Shown here in pieces: positions 53,221 to 62,797 of a stretch of DNA of 64,000 nucleotides. Within the stretch, counting starts at the first letter, position 1. Each line of letters starts with the position of its first letter. The DNA lies in the NCBI GenBank assembly GCA_049177215.1, contig CP185379.1:2542001-2606000 (forward strand), given 5' to 3'. This DNA comes from Pollutiaquabacter aromativorans. GTDB lineage: Bacteria > Bacteroidota > Bacteroidia > AKYH767-A > 2013-40CM-41-45. The position numbers and the translations under genes are program-made. The notes under the pieces were generated by a model, which was not told the DNA's origin, ran no database searches, and saw only the letters and a list, made by a program, of their open reading frames with translations.

Positions 53221-54114
53221 TTACTCGCTTTCGTTCCGGAAGGGCGCTTTTTCGTCAGCCGCTTCGGATTCAGGGGCGCCGGGCTGGTTTTCTAAAAAAA
53301 TCTGCTTGCGGTCGGGCAGTTCGAGGTCGGCGGCTTCGCCGGCGGCGGGCGGGACCGCTTCGTTCAGCTCCTCCGCTTCTTCGCTGAGCATAACGGGCGC
53401 GCTGTAGTCTTCGGAGCCCATGAGCGGCGCTTCGATGGTGTCGCCTTCTTCGTTGAGCGTTTCCGAGAGCACCGGTGTTTCGGAACCGGCTTCCGACATG
53501 GCCGTCACTTCGCTGTCCTGCGTGGTGGCTTCCGTTTCCGGCTCGGCTTCCATGAGTTCGGACGGCTGACCGATCTCGTTCTGTTCGAGGTGGAGGTCTT
53601 TGAGCTGCGGCAGGTCTTTCACCGACTTGATGCCGAAGTAATCCATGAAGCTGTCGCTCGTGGAGTACATGATCGGTCGGCCGGGGCCTTCGCTCTTGCC
53701 GGAGATGGCAACGAGTTCTTTCTCCAGCAGCTTCTGGATGGCGTAGTCGCAACTGACGCCGCGGATGTGTTCGATCTCCGACTTGGTGATCGGCTGCTTG
53801 TAGGCGATGATGGCCAGGGTCTCCATCTGGGCGACGGAGAGTTTCTTCTTGGCCTTGTGCTGGATGAGCGCGCTGACCGTTGGGTAGTAGTCCTTCTTGG
53901 TCAGGAACTGGTACCCTTCCGAGATCTCTTCCAGGCTGAAGGCGAAAGTCTCATCCTGATACTTTTCGCGGATCTGGGCGATTGCGGCCACGATCTCATC
54001 GTCGGTCAGTTCCCAGCCGTAGGACAGCTTGAGGGAGGCGGCGATTTCGTCGAGGGTAATGCTTGTTTCCGAGCAAAAAATGAGGGCTTCGATATGCTGG
54101 TTGAGGAGATTCAT
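53221..54114 (-). CDS. scpB: Segregation and condensation protein B with long acidic C-terminus
   Basis: Partner of ScpA and SMC in bacterial condensin. The two winged-helix domains occupy about residues 1-175, with the hallmarks LNQHIEALIFCSETSIT, SVAQMETLAIIAYKQPITKSEIE and IRGVSCDYAIQKLL, then GPGRPIMYSTSDSFMDYFGI. The ATG at 54114 matches family starts; the frame is open upstream. Typical ScpB is about 180-200 residues. Here a Glu/Ala/Ser/Pro-rich tail of about 110 residues follows. scpA is not in the window. Confidence 0.94.
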   Translation of the reverse strand: MNLLNQHIEALIFCSETSITLDEIAASLKLSYGWELTDDEIVAAIAQIREKYQDETFAFSLEEISEGYQFLTKKDYYPTVSALIQHKAKKKLSVAQMETLAIIAYKQPITKSEIEHIRGVSCDYAIQKLLEKELVAISGKSEGPGRPIMYSTSDSFMDYFGIKSVKDLPQLKDLHLEQNEIGQPSELMEAEPETEATTQDSEVTAMSEAGSETPVLSETLNEEGDTIEAPLMGSEDYSAPVMLSEEAEELNEAVPPAAGEAADLELPDRKQIFLENQPGAPESEAADEKAPFRNESE

Positions 54115-54249
54115 CGGTCGGGAGGAGGCGAACGGCGATTGCCGCCGTTCAGACTCCAATATTAGAAAAATTCCGGCTGTTTCATCCAAATTTTCAGGAA
54201 AAATCAGGATAAAAGGCTGTTCTTAAACAGGATAAATTCTACACCTAAA

Positions 54250-57036
54250 TCAAACGACGATGTTCACGATCCGACCCGGAACAACGACGATTTTTTTCGG
54301 TGTTTTTCCGTCGAGCAGCTTCAACACTTCTTCGCGTGACAGGACTTCCTTTTCGACGTCCTCCTTGGACAGGCCCAGGGCGATCTCGATGTTGAATTTC
54401 GTTTTACCGTTGAGCGAAATCGGATAGGCGAACGAGTCCTCGACCAGGTATTGAGGGTCGAGTTCAGGAAACCGGGCGTGCATGACCGAGCCTTTGTTGC
54501 CGAGCAGTTCCCACAACTCCTCCGCGATGTGCGGAGCGAAGGGAGCGACCAGGATGGCCAGGGGTTCCAGCACCGCACGTTTGTCGCACTTGAGATCGGT
54601 GAGTTCGTTCACGGCGATCATGAAGGCGCTGACCGAGGTGTTGAACGACAAACGCTCCGCGTCTTCTTCCACCTTTTTGATCAACTTGTGGAGCGCCTTG
54701 AGTTCGTCGCGCGAAGCGGCCTCCTCCGATACGCGGAAGGATCGTTCCGGACCGGCATGATAGAGGCGCCAGAGTTTGCGGATGAAATTCGAGGTGCCGC
54801 TGATGCCGCTGGTGTTCCAGGGCTTGGAGAGTTCGAGCGGGCCGAGGAACATCTCGTACAGGCGGAAGCAGTCGGCTCCGTACTTTTCGATCATGTCGTC
54901 GGGGTTGACGACGTTCCACTTCGACTTCGACATTTTCTCCACCTCCGCGCCGCAGATGTATTTTCCGTCTTCGAGGATGAACTCGGCATTGGAAAAATCG
55001 GGGCGCCACTTGCGGAAGGCTTCGATATCGAGTACATCGTTCTCGACGATGTTGACGTCCACGTTGAGCGCCGAGGTTTCGTAGTTACCGCGCAGGTTAT
55101 AAGAGACGAATTTGTTCGACTCTTTTACGCGGTAAACGAAATTCGACCGCCCCTGGATCATGCCCTGGTTCACCAGTCTGCGGGCCGGCTCTTTCACCGG
55201 AATGTGCCCGAGGTCGTAGAGCACTTTCGTCCAGAAGCGAACATACAAGAGGTGACCGGTCGCGTGTTCGGAGCCGCCGATGTAGAGGTCGACGTCGCGC
55301 CAGTAGTCGATCGCCTCTTTCGACGCGATGGACTTGTCGTTGCGCGGGTCCATGTACCGCAGGAAGTACCAGGAAGAAGCGGCCCAGCCGGGCATGGTGG
55401 TCGTTTCGAGCGGATGGCCGCGGTAGGTCCAGTTGTGCGCGCGCGCGAGCGGCGGCTCTCCGTCTTCGGTCGGAAGGAACTTATCGATCTCGGGCAGGCG
55501 AAGCGGAAGATCCGCGTCGGAGACCGGGAACGGGATGTCGTCGTTGTAATAGATCGGGATCGGTTCGCCCCAGTAGCGTTGTCGCCCGAAGGCGGCATCG
55601 CGCAGGCGATAATTCGTCTTGCCTTTGCCGTATCCGCGGGCTTCGATCTCGCCGATGATCGTGCTGATCGCCGTTTTGACCTCGAGTCCGTCGATGATAC
55701 CGGAGTTGATGCAACGGCCTTCCTTACCGTCCCAACTCTCGGCCTGGATATCGTGGCCGGCGGGTGCTTCGATGACCTGCACGATGGGCAGGTTGAAGTG
55801 GCGTGCGAACTGGTGATCGCGCGCGTCGTGCGCAGGCACGGCCATGACGGCGCCGGTGCCGTAACCGGCGAGTACGTACTCCCCTACCCATACCGGCACT
55901 TTCGCGCCGGTGAACGGATGGAGGACGTATGCTCCGGTGAATTGTCCGGAGACCTTCTTCTCGGCCTGTCGTTCGCGTTCGGTCTTGTTCTTCGCCACAT
56001 TCACGTAACGATTGACCGCATCGCGGTATTCCGCTGTGGTGACGCGGTCGACCAGTTCGTGTTCAGGCGCCAGCGTGACGAAGGTGACACCGTAGATCGT
56101 GTCGGGACGCGTGGTGAACACCTCGACGGAGCCGTCGTGGCCGTCGAGCTGGAAAAAGACCGAGCAGCCTTCCGACTTACCGATCCAGTTGCGCTGGTGT
56201 TCTTTGATGGAGTCGCTCCAGTCGATGCCGTCGAGGTCCTGCAGTAAACGTTCCGCATACGCGGTGATGCGCATGCTCCATTGTTTCATCTGCTTGCGCT
56301 CGACCGGGTAGCCGCCGCGTTCGGAGACGCCGTCTTTGACCTCGTCGTTGGCGAGCACGGTCCCGAGGGCAGGGCACCAGTTCACCCAGGCATCGCCCAG
56401 GTAGGCCAGGCGGAAGTGCATGAGGAGGTCGCTGCGTTCTTTTTCGGAGAGCGCTTTCCATTCTTCCGCCGTGAAGGGTTTGACGGGATGTTCGATATCG
56501 CCGGTCAGGACGCGATGGTCGCGACCCTGGCAGCCGTGCGCTTCGAACTTGTGAATGAGTGTTTCGATCGGCTCCGCTTTGTTGGAATCATGGTTGTACC
56601 AACTGTTGAAGAGCTGCAGGAAGATCCACTGCGTCCAGCGGTAGTACTCCGGATCGCAGGTGCGCACTTCGCGGTCCCAGTCGTAGCAGAAGCCGATGTT
56701 GTCGAGTTGTTCGCGGTAGCGGCGGATGTTCTGCTCGGTGGTGACGGCCGGATGCTGACCGGTCTGGATGGCGTATTGTTCCGCGGGCAGACCGAAGGCA
56801 TCGTAGCCCATCGGGTGGAGCACGTTGAAGCCTTTGAGCCGCTTGTAGCGGGCATAGATATCGGAAGCGATATAGCCCAGCGGGTGACCGACATGCAAAC
56901 CCGCTCCGGACGGATAGGGAAACATATCCAGCACATAACACTTCGGCCGGGAGGGGTCGATGTTCACGCGGTACACCTGGTTGCGTTTCCAGGCTTCCTG
57001 CCATTTACGTTCTATGTCACGAACGGGGTACTCCAT
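54250..57036 (-). CDS. leuS: Leucine-tRNA ligase
   Basis: Charges tRNA-Leu. The class I HIGH motif is HVGH at 48-51 in PYPSGAGLHVGH. The CP1 editing domain lies in the middle (FTTRPDTIYGVTFV, GTGAVMAVPAHDARDH). KMSKS is at 701-705, followed by the anticodon-binding and C-terminal domains. At 928 residues it is full length. A TACATTCG sequence (minus, 57093-57100), one mismatch from the -7 consensus, lies 56 bp upstream, between the divergent leuS and ftsX. Confidence 0.97.
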   Translation of the reverse strand: MEYPVRDIERKWQEAWKRNQVYRVNIDPSRPKCYVLDMFPYPSGAGLHVGHPLGYIASDIYARYKRLKGFNVLHPMGYDAFGLPAEQYAIQTGQHPAVTTEQNIRRYREQLDNIGFCYDWDREVRTCDPEYYRWTQWIFLQLFNSWYNHDSNKAEPIETLIHKFEAHGCQGRDHRVLTGDIEHPVKPFTAEEWKALSEKERSDLLMHFRLAYLGDAWVNWCPALGTVLANDEVKDGVSERGGYPVERKQMKQWSMRITAYAERLLQDLDGIDWSDSIKEHQRNWIGKSEGCSVFFQLDGHDGSVEVFTTRPDTIYGVTFVTLAPEHELVDRVTTAEYRDAVNRYVNVAKNKTERERQAEKKVSGQFTGAYVLHPFTGAKVPVWVGEYVLAGYGTGAVMAVPAHDARDHQFARHFNLPIVQVIEAPAGHDIQAESWDGKEGRCINSGIIDGLEVKTAISTIIGEIEARGYGKGKTNYRLRDAAFGRQRYWGEPIPIYYNDDIPFPVSDADLPLRLPEIDKFLPTEDGEPPLARAHNWTYRGHPLETTTMPGWAASSWYFLRYMDPRNDKSIASKEAIDYWRDVDLYIGGSEHATGHLLYVRFWTKVLYDLGHIPVKEPARRLVNQGMIQGRSNFVYRVKESNKFVSYNLRGNYETSALNVDVNIVENDVLDIEAFRKWRPDFSNAEFILEDGKYICGAEVEKMSKSKWNVVNPDDMIEKYGADCFRLYEMFLGPLELSKPWNTSGISGTSNFIRKLWRLYHAGPERSFRVSEEAASRDELKALHKLIKKVEEDAERLSFNTSVSAFMIAVNELTDLKCDKRAVLEPLAILVAPFAPHIAEELWELLGNKGSVMHARFPELDPQYLVEDSFAYPISLNGKTKFNIEIALGLSKEDVEKEVLSREEVLKLLDGKTPKKIVVVPGRIVNIVV

Positions 57037-57154
57037 AAAGGGGGATCGGTGCGGATGAGGAGAAAGGAAACGAGGCTTCCCTTCTGAACATGCGAATGTA
57101 GAAAAAAGCGGCGGAGGGAAGCGGATTGCGGACTCCCGCGGGGAGGCTAATGCG

Positions 57155-57162
57155 TACTTTTG
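57155..57162 (+). promoter_or_regulatory. -7 box of the ftsX-uppP-truB run
   Basis: TACTTTTG fits TAnnTTTG, 13 bp before the ftsX ATG. Confidence 0.5.
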
Positions 57163-57175
57163 CAGGCACTTCCAG

Positions 57176-58051
57176 ATGGAAAATCCTCAAGACGGTAACC
57201 GCAGGCTTCGCAGCTCCTATGTATCCGCGATCATCAGCATCGCGTTGGTGCTGTTCCTGGTCGGCTTGCTGGGTCTGCTCATCCTGGAAGCGCGCCGGCT
57301 TTCGGAGTATGTGCGGGAGCACGTACAGGTGAGTATTTTCCTGCAGGATAATCTGAAAGACGAGCAGCTAAACGCGTTCATGCAGGAACTGGAAAGCATG
57401 CCGGAAGTACGACAGGCACGCTACGTTTCGAAGGAAGCCGCGCTGGACAGCTTGAAAAAGGAGCTCGGAGAAGAAGCGACCGGTATGCTCGAGGCGAATC
57501 CCTTACCGGCCACGATCGACCTGAAAGTACGCGCGGAGTACGCGGACCCTGACAGCCTGCGGGCATTGCAAGCGCATCTGCAGGCACGTTCGGAACTGGT
57601 ACGGGAAGTGGTTTACCAGCAGACGGAAGTGGAGCGCATCAACAAGAATTTCCGGACGGTCGCCTTGGTGGTCTTCGCGTTCAGCCTGTTGTTGCTGGTG
57701 GTCGCGATCGCGCTCATCAACAACACCATTCGTCTGACGCTGTTCTCCCGACGGTTTACGATCAAGAGTATGCAACTGGTCGGAGCGACCCGCGGGTTCA
57801 TTCGCCGTCCGTTTCTGCTGCGTTCCTTACTGCACGGGATCTATGCGTCTTTGATCGCCTGTATCCTGCTCTCGGGACTCTATGCCTTGCTCTATGCCCG
57901 CGTTCCCGAGCTGGCAGGCTTGCTGGATTTCCAAACCCTGGGTCTGTTGTTCGGCGGTGTCGTGGTGCTGGGGATGATCATTTCCGGCGTAAGCACCTTT
58001 TTCGCCGTGAACCGTTACCTGCGGCTTCACCTGGACGAGCTGTATTACTAA
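57176..58051 (+). CDS. ftsX: Cell division protein FtsX
   Basis: Membrane partner of the ATPase FtsE, controlling peptidoglycan hydrolases at division. A 291-residue protein with the first helix at about 17-40 (AIISIALVLFLVGLLGLLIL in part) and a periplasmic domain with LKDEQLNAFMQELESMPEV. Three C-terminal helices form the FtsX/MacB-type permease, including TIRLTLFSRRFTIKSMQLVGA, the family signature. ftsE is not adjacent. First gene of a tight plus-strand series into cell-envelope genes. Confidence 0.94.
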   Translation: MENPQDGNRRLRSSYVSAIISIALVLFLVGLLGLLILEARRLSEYVREHVQVSIFLQDNLKDEQLNAFMQELESMPEVRQARYVSKEAALDSLKKELGEEATGMLEANPLPATIDLKVRAEYADPDSLRALQAHLQARSELVREVVYQQTEVERINKNFRTVALVVFAFSLLLLVVAIALINNTIRLTLFSRRFTIKSMQLVGATRGFIRRPFLLRSLLHGIYASLIACILLSGLYALLYARVPELAGLLDFQTLGLLFGGVVVLGMIISGVSTFFAVNRYLRLHLDELYY

Positions 58052-58102
58052 GGCCGGCATTTTTCCGGAAAACGCTATACTTGCATCCGCAACCGCATTT
58101 CC

Positions 58103-58348
58103 ATGGCCAAGAAAGAGACCAAATCCACGATCGACTTCCCCTTCGGGCGGGAGAACTATGTACTGATGCTAATCGGTATAGTGGTGATTTTCATTGGTTT
58201 CGCCCTGATGGCCGGCGGCGGATCCGACGATCCTGCCGTTTGGAATCCGGAAATCTTCAGTGCACGCCGCATTACCGTGGCCCCGATCGTTGTCATGATC
58301 GGATTCGTCATTGAGGTCGTTGCCATCGTGAAGAAGTCGAAGGAATGA
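58103..58348 (+). CDS. DUF3098 small membrane protein
   Basis: An 81-residue protein with two transmembrane helices (about 19-38 and 59-77) around a short loop, SDDPAVWNPEIFSARRIT. This is the DUF3098 pattern seen next to ftsX and uppP in many Bacteroidota. The conserved position suggests a role with FtsX or undecaprenyl recycling, but that is inference. A TATACTTG sequence (58076-58083) lies upstream. Confidence 0.9.
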   Translation: MAKKETKSTIDFPFGRENYVLMLIGIVVIFIGFALMAGGGSDDPAVWNPEIFSARRITVAPIVVMIGFVIEVVAIVKKSKE

Positions 58349-58403
58349 TCCGTTCCACGCTTCGACGACCGCTCCTTTCCCACCCGATCAACTCCTTATC
58401 TGC

Positions 58404-59222
58404 ATGAACTACGCTCAGGCAGTGGTCCTCGCTATTGTCGAAGGCCTGACCGAATTCCTGCCGGTCTCTTCGACCGGGCACATGATCATCGCTTCTTCGG
58501 TGATGGGCATCGCGCAGGAGAGTTACACCAAGACCTTCACCGTGGCCATTCAGTTCGGCGCGATCCTGTCGGTGGTGCTGTTGTATTGGAAAAAGTTCCT
58601 GCCGCAGGGCAGTGACTGGGCGGGGATGATCCGGTTTTACCGCAGGCTGATCATCGCGTTCATTCCCGCGGTGATCTTCGGTTTGCTCTTGAAAAAATAC
58701 ATCGATCAGTTGTTGGAGAACGTGATCGTTGTCGCCGTCGCCTTGCTGGTGGGCGGTATCATCTTCCTCTTTCTCGACAAGTGGTTCAAAGCCGCGGAAG
58801 AACGCGGCGAGCCCGAGCTGACCAACGACGGTAAGGCGTTCCGCATCGGCTTTTTCCAGGTGCTGGCGATGGTTCCGGGAGTTTCGCGTTCGGCCGCTAC
58901 CATCATTGGCGGACTCACCCAGGGTCTGAATAAAAAAGCGGCGGCGGAATTTTCCTTCTTCCTCGCCGTGCCGACCATGTTCGCCGCCACGGTCAAGGAC
59001 CTGTGGGACTTTCACCACGAGGGTGGCGGATTCACCGGCGATCAGTTGCCGGTGCTGGTCGTTGGCAACCTGGTAGCATTCGTCGTTGCCGTCCTGGCGA
59101 TCCGATCGTTCATCGGCTACCTGACGAAGCACGGCTTCCGGGTGTTTGGTTACTACCGGATTCTGGTCGGACTGGCGATCCTGGTGCTGCATTTTCTGGG
59201 CATCGACCTGCAAATGTTCTGA
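58404..59222 (+). CDS. uppP: Undecaprenyl-diphosphatase
   Basis: Recycles the lipid carrier for peptidoglycan and other surface glycans by removing a phosphate from undecaprenyl diphosphate. A 272-residue polytopic protein of the UppP/BacA family with both signature loops, EGLTEFLPVSSTGHMII near the start and PGVSRSAATIIGG in the middle. Confers low-level bacitracin tolerance in other species. Follows DUF3098 by 55 bp and precedes truB by 10 bp. Confidence 0.96.
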   Translation: MNYAQAVVLAIVEGLTEFLPVSSTGHMIIASSVMGIAQESYTKTFTVAIQFGAILSVVLLYWKKFLPQGSDWAGMIRFYRRLIIAFIPAVIFGLLLKKYIDQLLENVIVVAVALLVGGIIFLFLDKWFKAAEERGEPELTNDGKAFRIGFFQVLAMVPGVSRSAATIIGGLTQGLNKKAAAEFSFFLAVPTMFAATVKDLWDFHHEGGGFTGDQLPVLVVGNLVAFVVAVLAIRSFIGYLTKHGFRVFGYYRILVGLAILVLHFLGIDLQMF

Positions 59223-59232
59223 TCGCGCGGAC

Positions 59233-59964
59233 ATGTATTCTCCCGAAACGGACCTGCTGACAGGGCGGGTTTTACTGATCGACAAACCCGAAGGCTGGAC
59301 CTCGTTCGATGCCGTGAACAAAGTGAAGCGAGCCTTGCTGCATGCGGCATTGCAGGGTGTGGAACAAGCAGAGGAACGGAAGCGCATCAAGAAAAAACTC
59401 AAGATCGGTCATGCCGGAACGCTCGACCCGTTGGCGACCGGATTGTTGGTCGTGTGTACCGGTCCGAAGACCAAGACCATTTCCGAAATTCAGGATGCGG
59501 AAAAAGAATACACCGGAACCATTTTGGTCGGTGCGACGACACCTTCGTATGACCGCGAGTTACCTCCGGACCGGCACTACCCGACCGATCACATCCGCGA
59601 ATCGGATATACTGGAAGCGACCCGTTCGCTGACGGGAATGCAGGAACAATTGCCGCCAGCCTTTTCCGCGCTGAAGGTCGGTGGTAAACGCGCCTATGAA
59701 CTCGCGCGACAGGGGAAGGAAGTGGAGATGAAACCGAGGACCGTCGAGATCCTGGAGTTTACGATCACTGACAATCGGTTTCCGGAACTCGACTTCCGCG
59801 TCCGTTGCAGCAAGGGCACCTACATCCGGACCCTGGCGCATGACCTCGGAAAGCGGCTCGGCTCGGGTGCCTACCTGCTCGCCCTGAGACGGACCCGTAT
59901 TGGGAATTACCGGGTAGAAGATGCGCGGACACCGGAGGCGATTGCCGCTCAATTTGCTGAATAG
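59233..59964 (+). CDS. truB: tRNA pseudouridine-55 synthase
   Basis: Makes pseudouridine 55 in the T loop of tRNAs. A 243-residue TruB-II-like protein without the C-terminal PUA domain. The catalytic motif is GHAGTLDPLATG with Asp65. Other family blocks are GRVLLIDKPEGWTSFDAV, PPAFSALKVGGKRAYELAR and RVRCSKGTYIRTLA. The ATG at 59233 was chosen because the longer open frame overlaps uppP. Confidence 0.96.
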   Translation: MYSPETDLLTGRVLLIDKPEGWTSFDAVNKVKRALLHAALQGVEQAEERKRIKKKLKIGHAGTLDPLATGLLVVCTGPKTKTISEIQDAEKEYTGTILVGATTPSYDRELPPDRHYPTDHIRESDILEATRSLTGMQEQLPPAFSALKVGGKRAYELARQGKEVEMKPRTVEILEFTITDNRFPELDFRVRCSKGTYIRTLAHDLGKRLGSGAYLLALRRTRIGNYRVEDARTPEAIAAQFAE

Positions 59965-60013
59965 CAAATCATTAACCCCATTTTGCACACGACAAATTTT
60001 TATCGGCAAACCC

Positions 60014-60045
60014 TTTACAAGGGGGGTAGCACGATTGTATCTTTG
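60014..60045 (+). promoter_or_regulatory. queA promoter
   Basis: TTTA at 60014-60017, 20-bp spacer, TATCTTTG at 60038-60045. The leader that follows has a CCCTC/GAGGG stem (60049-60053, 60064-60068) before the ATG at 60094. Confidence 0.65.
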
Positions 60046-60093
60046 CCGCCCTCTTGATTTTCAGAGGGTTTGTAAAAGTCTACTGCTCCAAAG

Positions 60094-61143
60094 ATGAAGC
60101 TGAGTCAATTTAAGATTTCCGTGCCTGATAACCTGATCGCCACACATCCGGCAAAAAACAGGGAAGACGCACGGTTGATGGTGTTGGACCGGAAGACCGG
60201 GAAAATCGAGCACAAGAAATTCAAGGACATCCTGAATTATTTCGACGACGGGGATTGCATGATCGTGAACAACACGCGCGTGTTTCCGGCCCGTTTGTAT
60301 GGTAATAAGGAAAAGACCGGAGCGAAGATCGAAGTCTTCCTGCTCCGCGAGCTCAACCGTGAAAGTCGTTTGTGGGATGTGCTGGTGGATCCGGCCCGGA
60401 AAATCCGGATCGGCAACAAGTTGTACTTCGGCGATGACGATCTGTTGGTCGCGGAAGTGATCGACAATACCACGTCGCGCGGACGCACCCTGCGTTTCCT
60501 GTTCGACGGCCCGTACGAGGAGTTCAAGAAGACGGTCTTGTCGCTCGGACAAACCCCGCTGCCGAAGTACATCAAGCGCAAGGCGGAGCCGGAAGATGCC
60601 GACCGTTACCAGACCGTGTTCGCACGGCACGAAGGAGCCGTTGCCGCTCCTACAGCCGGCCTGCACTTCAGCATGCCGCTGGTAAAGCGCCTTGAGCTGA
60701 AAGGCGTACACTTCGCCGAAATGACCTTACACGTCGGCCTGGGCACCTTCCGTCCGGTCGAGGTGGAAGACCTTACCAAGCACAAGATGGATTCGGAGCA
60801 GGTGATCGTTCCGAAAGACTGTTGCGATATCGTCAACAAGGCGAAGACGGCCAAGAAACGTATTTGCGCAGTCGGCACGACCGTGATGCGCGGCGTTGAG
60901 ACCAGCGTATCCACGCAGGGCGAGTTGAAGCCCTTCGACGGATGGACGAACAAGTTCATTTTCCCTCCCTACGATTTCTCGATCGCCAACTGCATGATCA
61001 CGAACTTCCACATGCCGGAATCCACCCTCTTGATGATGGTAGCGGCCTTTGGAGGTTATGAGCACATCATGCACGCCTACAAAGTGGCGGTGAAGGAGAA
61101 GTATCGGTTTTATAGTTATGGGGATGCGATGCTGATTATTTGA
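60094..61143 (+). CDS. queA: SAM:tRNA ribosyltransferase-isomerase QueA
   Basis: Transfers the ribosyl part of SAM to preQ1 in tRNA to give epoxyqueuosine. A 349-residue protein with the family blocks DNLIATHPAKNREDARLM, VNNTRVFPARLYG, GAVAAPTAGLHFS, LHVGLGTFRPV and NCMITNFHMPESTLLMMV. Full length, preceded by its own promoter. No other queuosine genes are in the window. Confidence 0.97.
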   Translation: MKLSQFKISVPDNLIATHPAKNREDARLMVLDRKTGKIEHKKFKDILNYFDDGDCMIVNNTRVFPARLYGNKEKTGAKIEVFLLRELNRESRLWDVLVDPARKIRIGNKLYFGDDDLLVAEVIDNTTSRGRTLRFLFDGPYEEFKKTVLSLGQTPLPKYIKRKAEPEDADRYQTVFARHEGAVAAPTAGLHFSMPLVKRLELKGVHFAEMTLHVGLGTFRPVEVEDLTKHKMDSEQVIVPKDCCDIVNKAKTAKKRICAVGTTVMRGVETSVSTQGELKPFDGWTNKFIFPPYDFSIANCMITNFHMPESTLLMMVAAFGGYEHIMHAYKVAVKEKYRFYSYGDAMLII

Positions 61144-61318
61144 AGAAGGGACGAGGGACGAGACCGAGGGACGAGGACCTGCCTGCCGAAGCTTTAGCGA
61201 AGGCAGGGACGAGGAAGAAGGTGCGAGGAGCGAGACCGAGGAAGAAGGGACGAGGGACGAGGGACGAGGGACGAGAAATTGATATAACTCGAAACCGGTA
61301 ACAAGAAACCGGTAACTT
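61144..61318 (+). repeat. Heptad repeat tract after queA
   Basis: GGGACGA units (61147-61180, 61240-61272) flank palindrome copy 2 and the GGTGCGAGGAGCGAGACCG motif shared with 5365 and 35211. It ends with two 14-bp units GAAACCGGTAACAA/GAAACCGGTAACTT (about 61292-61319), also a multiple of seven. Confidence 0.88.
61182..61207. repeat. Palindromic element copy 2
   Basis: A 26-bp near-palindrome with arms CCTGCCGAAGC and GCGAAGGCAGG. Same core as 45634-45659 on the opposite strand, with the outer base pairs changed together so the stem is kept. Confidence 0.8.
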
Positions 61319-61326
61319 TCAACAAC

Positions 61327-61355
61327 AAAAAAGCCCCGCTGTGCGGGGCTTTTTT
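61327..61355. terminator. Bidirectional intrinsic terminator
   Basis: AAAAAAGCCCCGC and GCGGGGCTTTTTT form a perfect stem with a 3-nt loop between convergent queA and the dehydrogenase gene. A and T runs on both sides allow termination in both directions. Confidence 0.95.
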
Positions 61356-61372
61356 GTTTGGGTGTTACTTGA

Positions 61373-62797
61373 TTACGGGAAGATCCCGAGTGACTGGTAG
61401 GATACCCCGAGTTTATTGATGCCGCTGACGAATGCCGCGGTGCGGAGGTCGGAGATGCCGCTGGTGCGGTTCCGGATCTCGCGGATTTCGTTGTAGGCGA
61501 AGATCATCGTTTCTTCGAGGCCCGAGCGGACCAGGTCGATCTCGTCGGCGCCGCGGGTGAGCAGGCTACGTTCGCGTGCGTCGAGGTATTTACCGGTGAT
61601 CTTTTCGATCGAACTGAGCATTTGCAGGTTCGTCATTTCCTGGAAGCGCTTTTCCATGCGACCGAAGCGGACGTGCGAAAGGTTTTTCAGCCATTCGAAG
61701 TACGAAACCGTCACGCCGCCGGCGTTGAGGTAAAGGTCGGGGATGATCATCACGCCACGCTGGGTCAGGATCTCTTCGGCTTCTTTGGTGACCGGGCCGT
61801 TGGCGCCTTCGGCAATCACCTTGGCCTTGATGCGGGGAGCGTTCTCAGCGGTGATCTGGTTTTCCAGCGCAGCGGGAACGAGCACGTCGCAATCAAGTTC
61901 AAGGGTCTGCATGGTGTTCTCGACATTCTTCGCACCGGGGAAGTTGAGGATGGAACCCGTCTCTTTACGGTGCTTGAATACCGCTTCGATGTCGAGGCCG
62001 TTCTCGTTGTAGATACCGCCTTCACGTTCGGCGATCGCGACCACGATGCCTCCGCCCTGGCTGATGAACTTAGCCGAGTAGAAGCCTACGTTGCCGAGAC
62101 CCTGCACGATGACACGCTTACCTTCGATGCCGGTAGACAGTCCGAGCTTCTTCATGTCTTCCGGCCAGCTCATCGCTTCGCGGATTCCATAATAGACACC
62201 CTGTCCGGTAGCCTCCGTGCGTCCCTGGATACCGCCCTGTCCGAGCGGTTTTCCGGTCACACATCCCAGCGCGTTCAGGTCGTCGTAACGGAAGGTCGCA
62301 TAGGTATCGGCGATCCAGGCCATTTCGCGGGGACCGCTGCCGTAATCGGGAGCCGGTACGTCGATGGCCGCGCCGATCATACTCTTCTTAATGAGTTCCG
62401 TGGTATAGCGGCGCGTGATGCGCTCCATTTGCCGGACATTCATTTGAGCAGGATTCACCTTGATGCCGCCCTTTGCTCCGCCGAACGGAACATCGACGAC
62501 CGCGCACTTGAAAGTCATCAGGGTAGCCAGCGCTTTTACTTCGTCTTCATCGACGAACTCGCTGTAGCGGATACCACCTTTCGTCGGAGTCTTGTGGTGA
62601 CTGTGTTGTACCCGGATGCCTTCGAAGACCTGGATCTTGCCATCGACTTCGATCGGGAAATAGAACTTGTAGGTACTGTTGCAGATCTTGATCTGGTGCA
62701 ACAAGCCGGGCTCAAAACTGGTGAAAGCGGCGGCCTTGTCGAAGGTGGACAGCACGTCGTTGTAGAACTTGCTGCCGCCCGAATTCGCATTACTCAT
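61373..62797 (-). CDS. Glu/Leu/Phe/Val dehydrogenase family (probably glutamate dehydrogenase)
   Basis: A 474-residue amino-acid dehydrogenase. Substrate and catalytic Lys residues lie in TKGGIRYSE (Lys73), TFKCAVVDVPFGGAKGG (Lys97 and Lys109) and DVPAPDYGSG with the catalytic Asp. The dinucleotide fold is VIVQGLGNVGFYSAKF. C-terminal elements LVPAALENQIT, EGANGPVT and YLNAGGVTVSYFEW match glutamate dehydrogenases better than leucine or phenylalanine enzymes, which are shorter. Cofactor preference is not clear. A TACCTTTA box (minus, 62825-62832) lies about 27 bp upstream. Confidence 0.92.
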   Translation of the reverse strand: MSNANSGGSKFYNDVLSTFDKAAAFTSFEPGLLHQIKICNSTYKFYFPIEVDGKIQVFEGIRVQHSHHKTPTKGGIRYSEFVDEDEVKALATLMTFKCAVVDVPFGGAKGGIKVNPAQMNVRQMERITRRYTTELIKKSMIGAAIDVPAPDYGSGPREMAWIADTYATFRYDDLNALGCVTGKPLGQGGIQGRTEATGQGVYYGIREAMSWPEDMKKLGLSTGIEGKRVIVQGLGNVGFYSAKFISQGGGIVVAIAEREGGIYNENGLDIEAVFKHRKETGSILNFPGAKNVENTMQTLELDCDVLVPAALENQITAENAPRIKAKVIAEGANGPVTKEAEEILTQRGVMIIPDLYLNAGGVTVSYFEWLKNLSHVRFGRMEKRFQEMTNLQMLSSIEKITGKYLDARERSLLTRGADEIDLVRSGLEETMIFAYNEIREIRNRTSGISDLRTAAFVSGINKLGVSYQSLGIFP

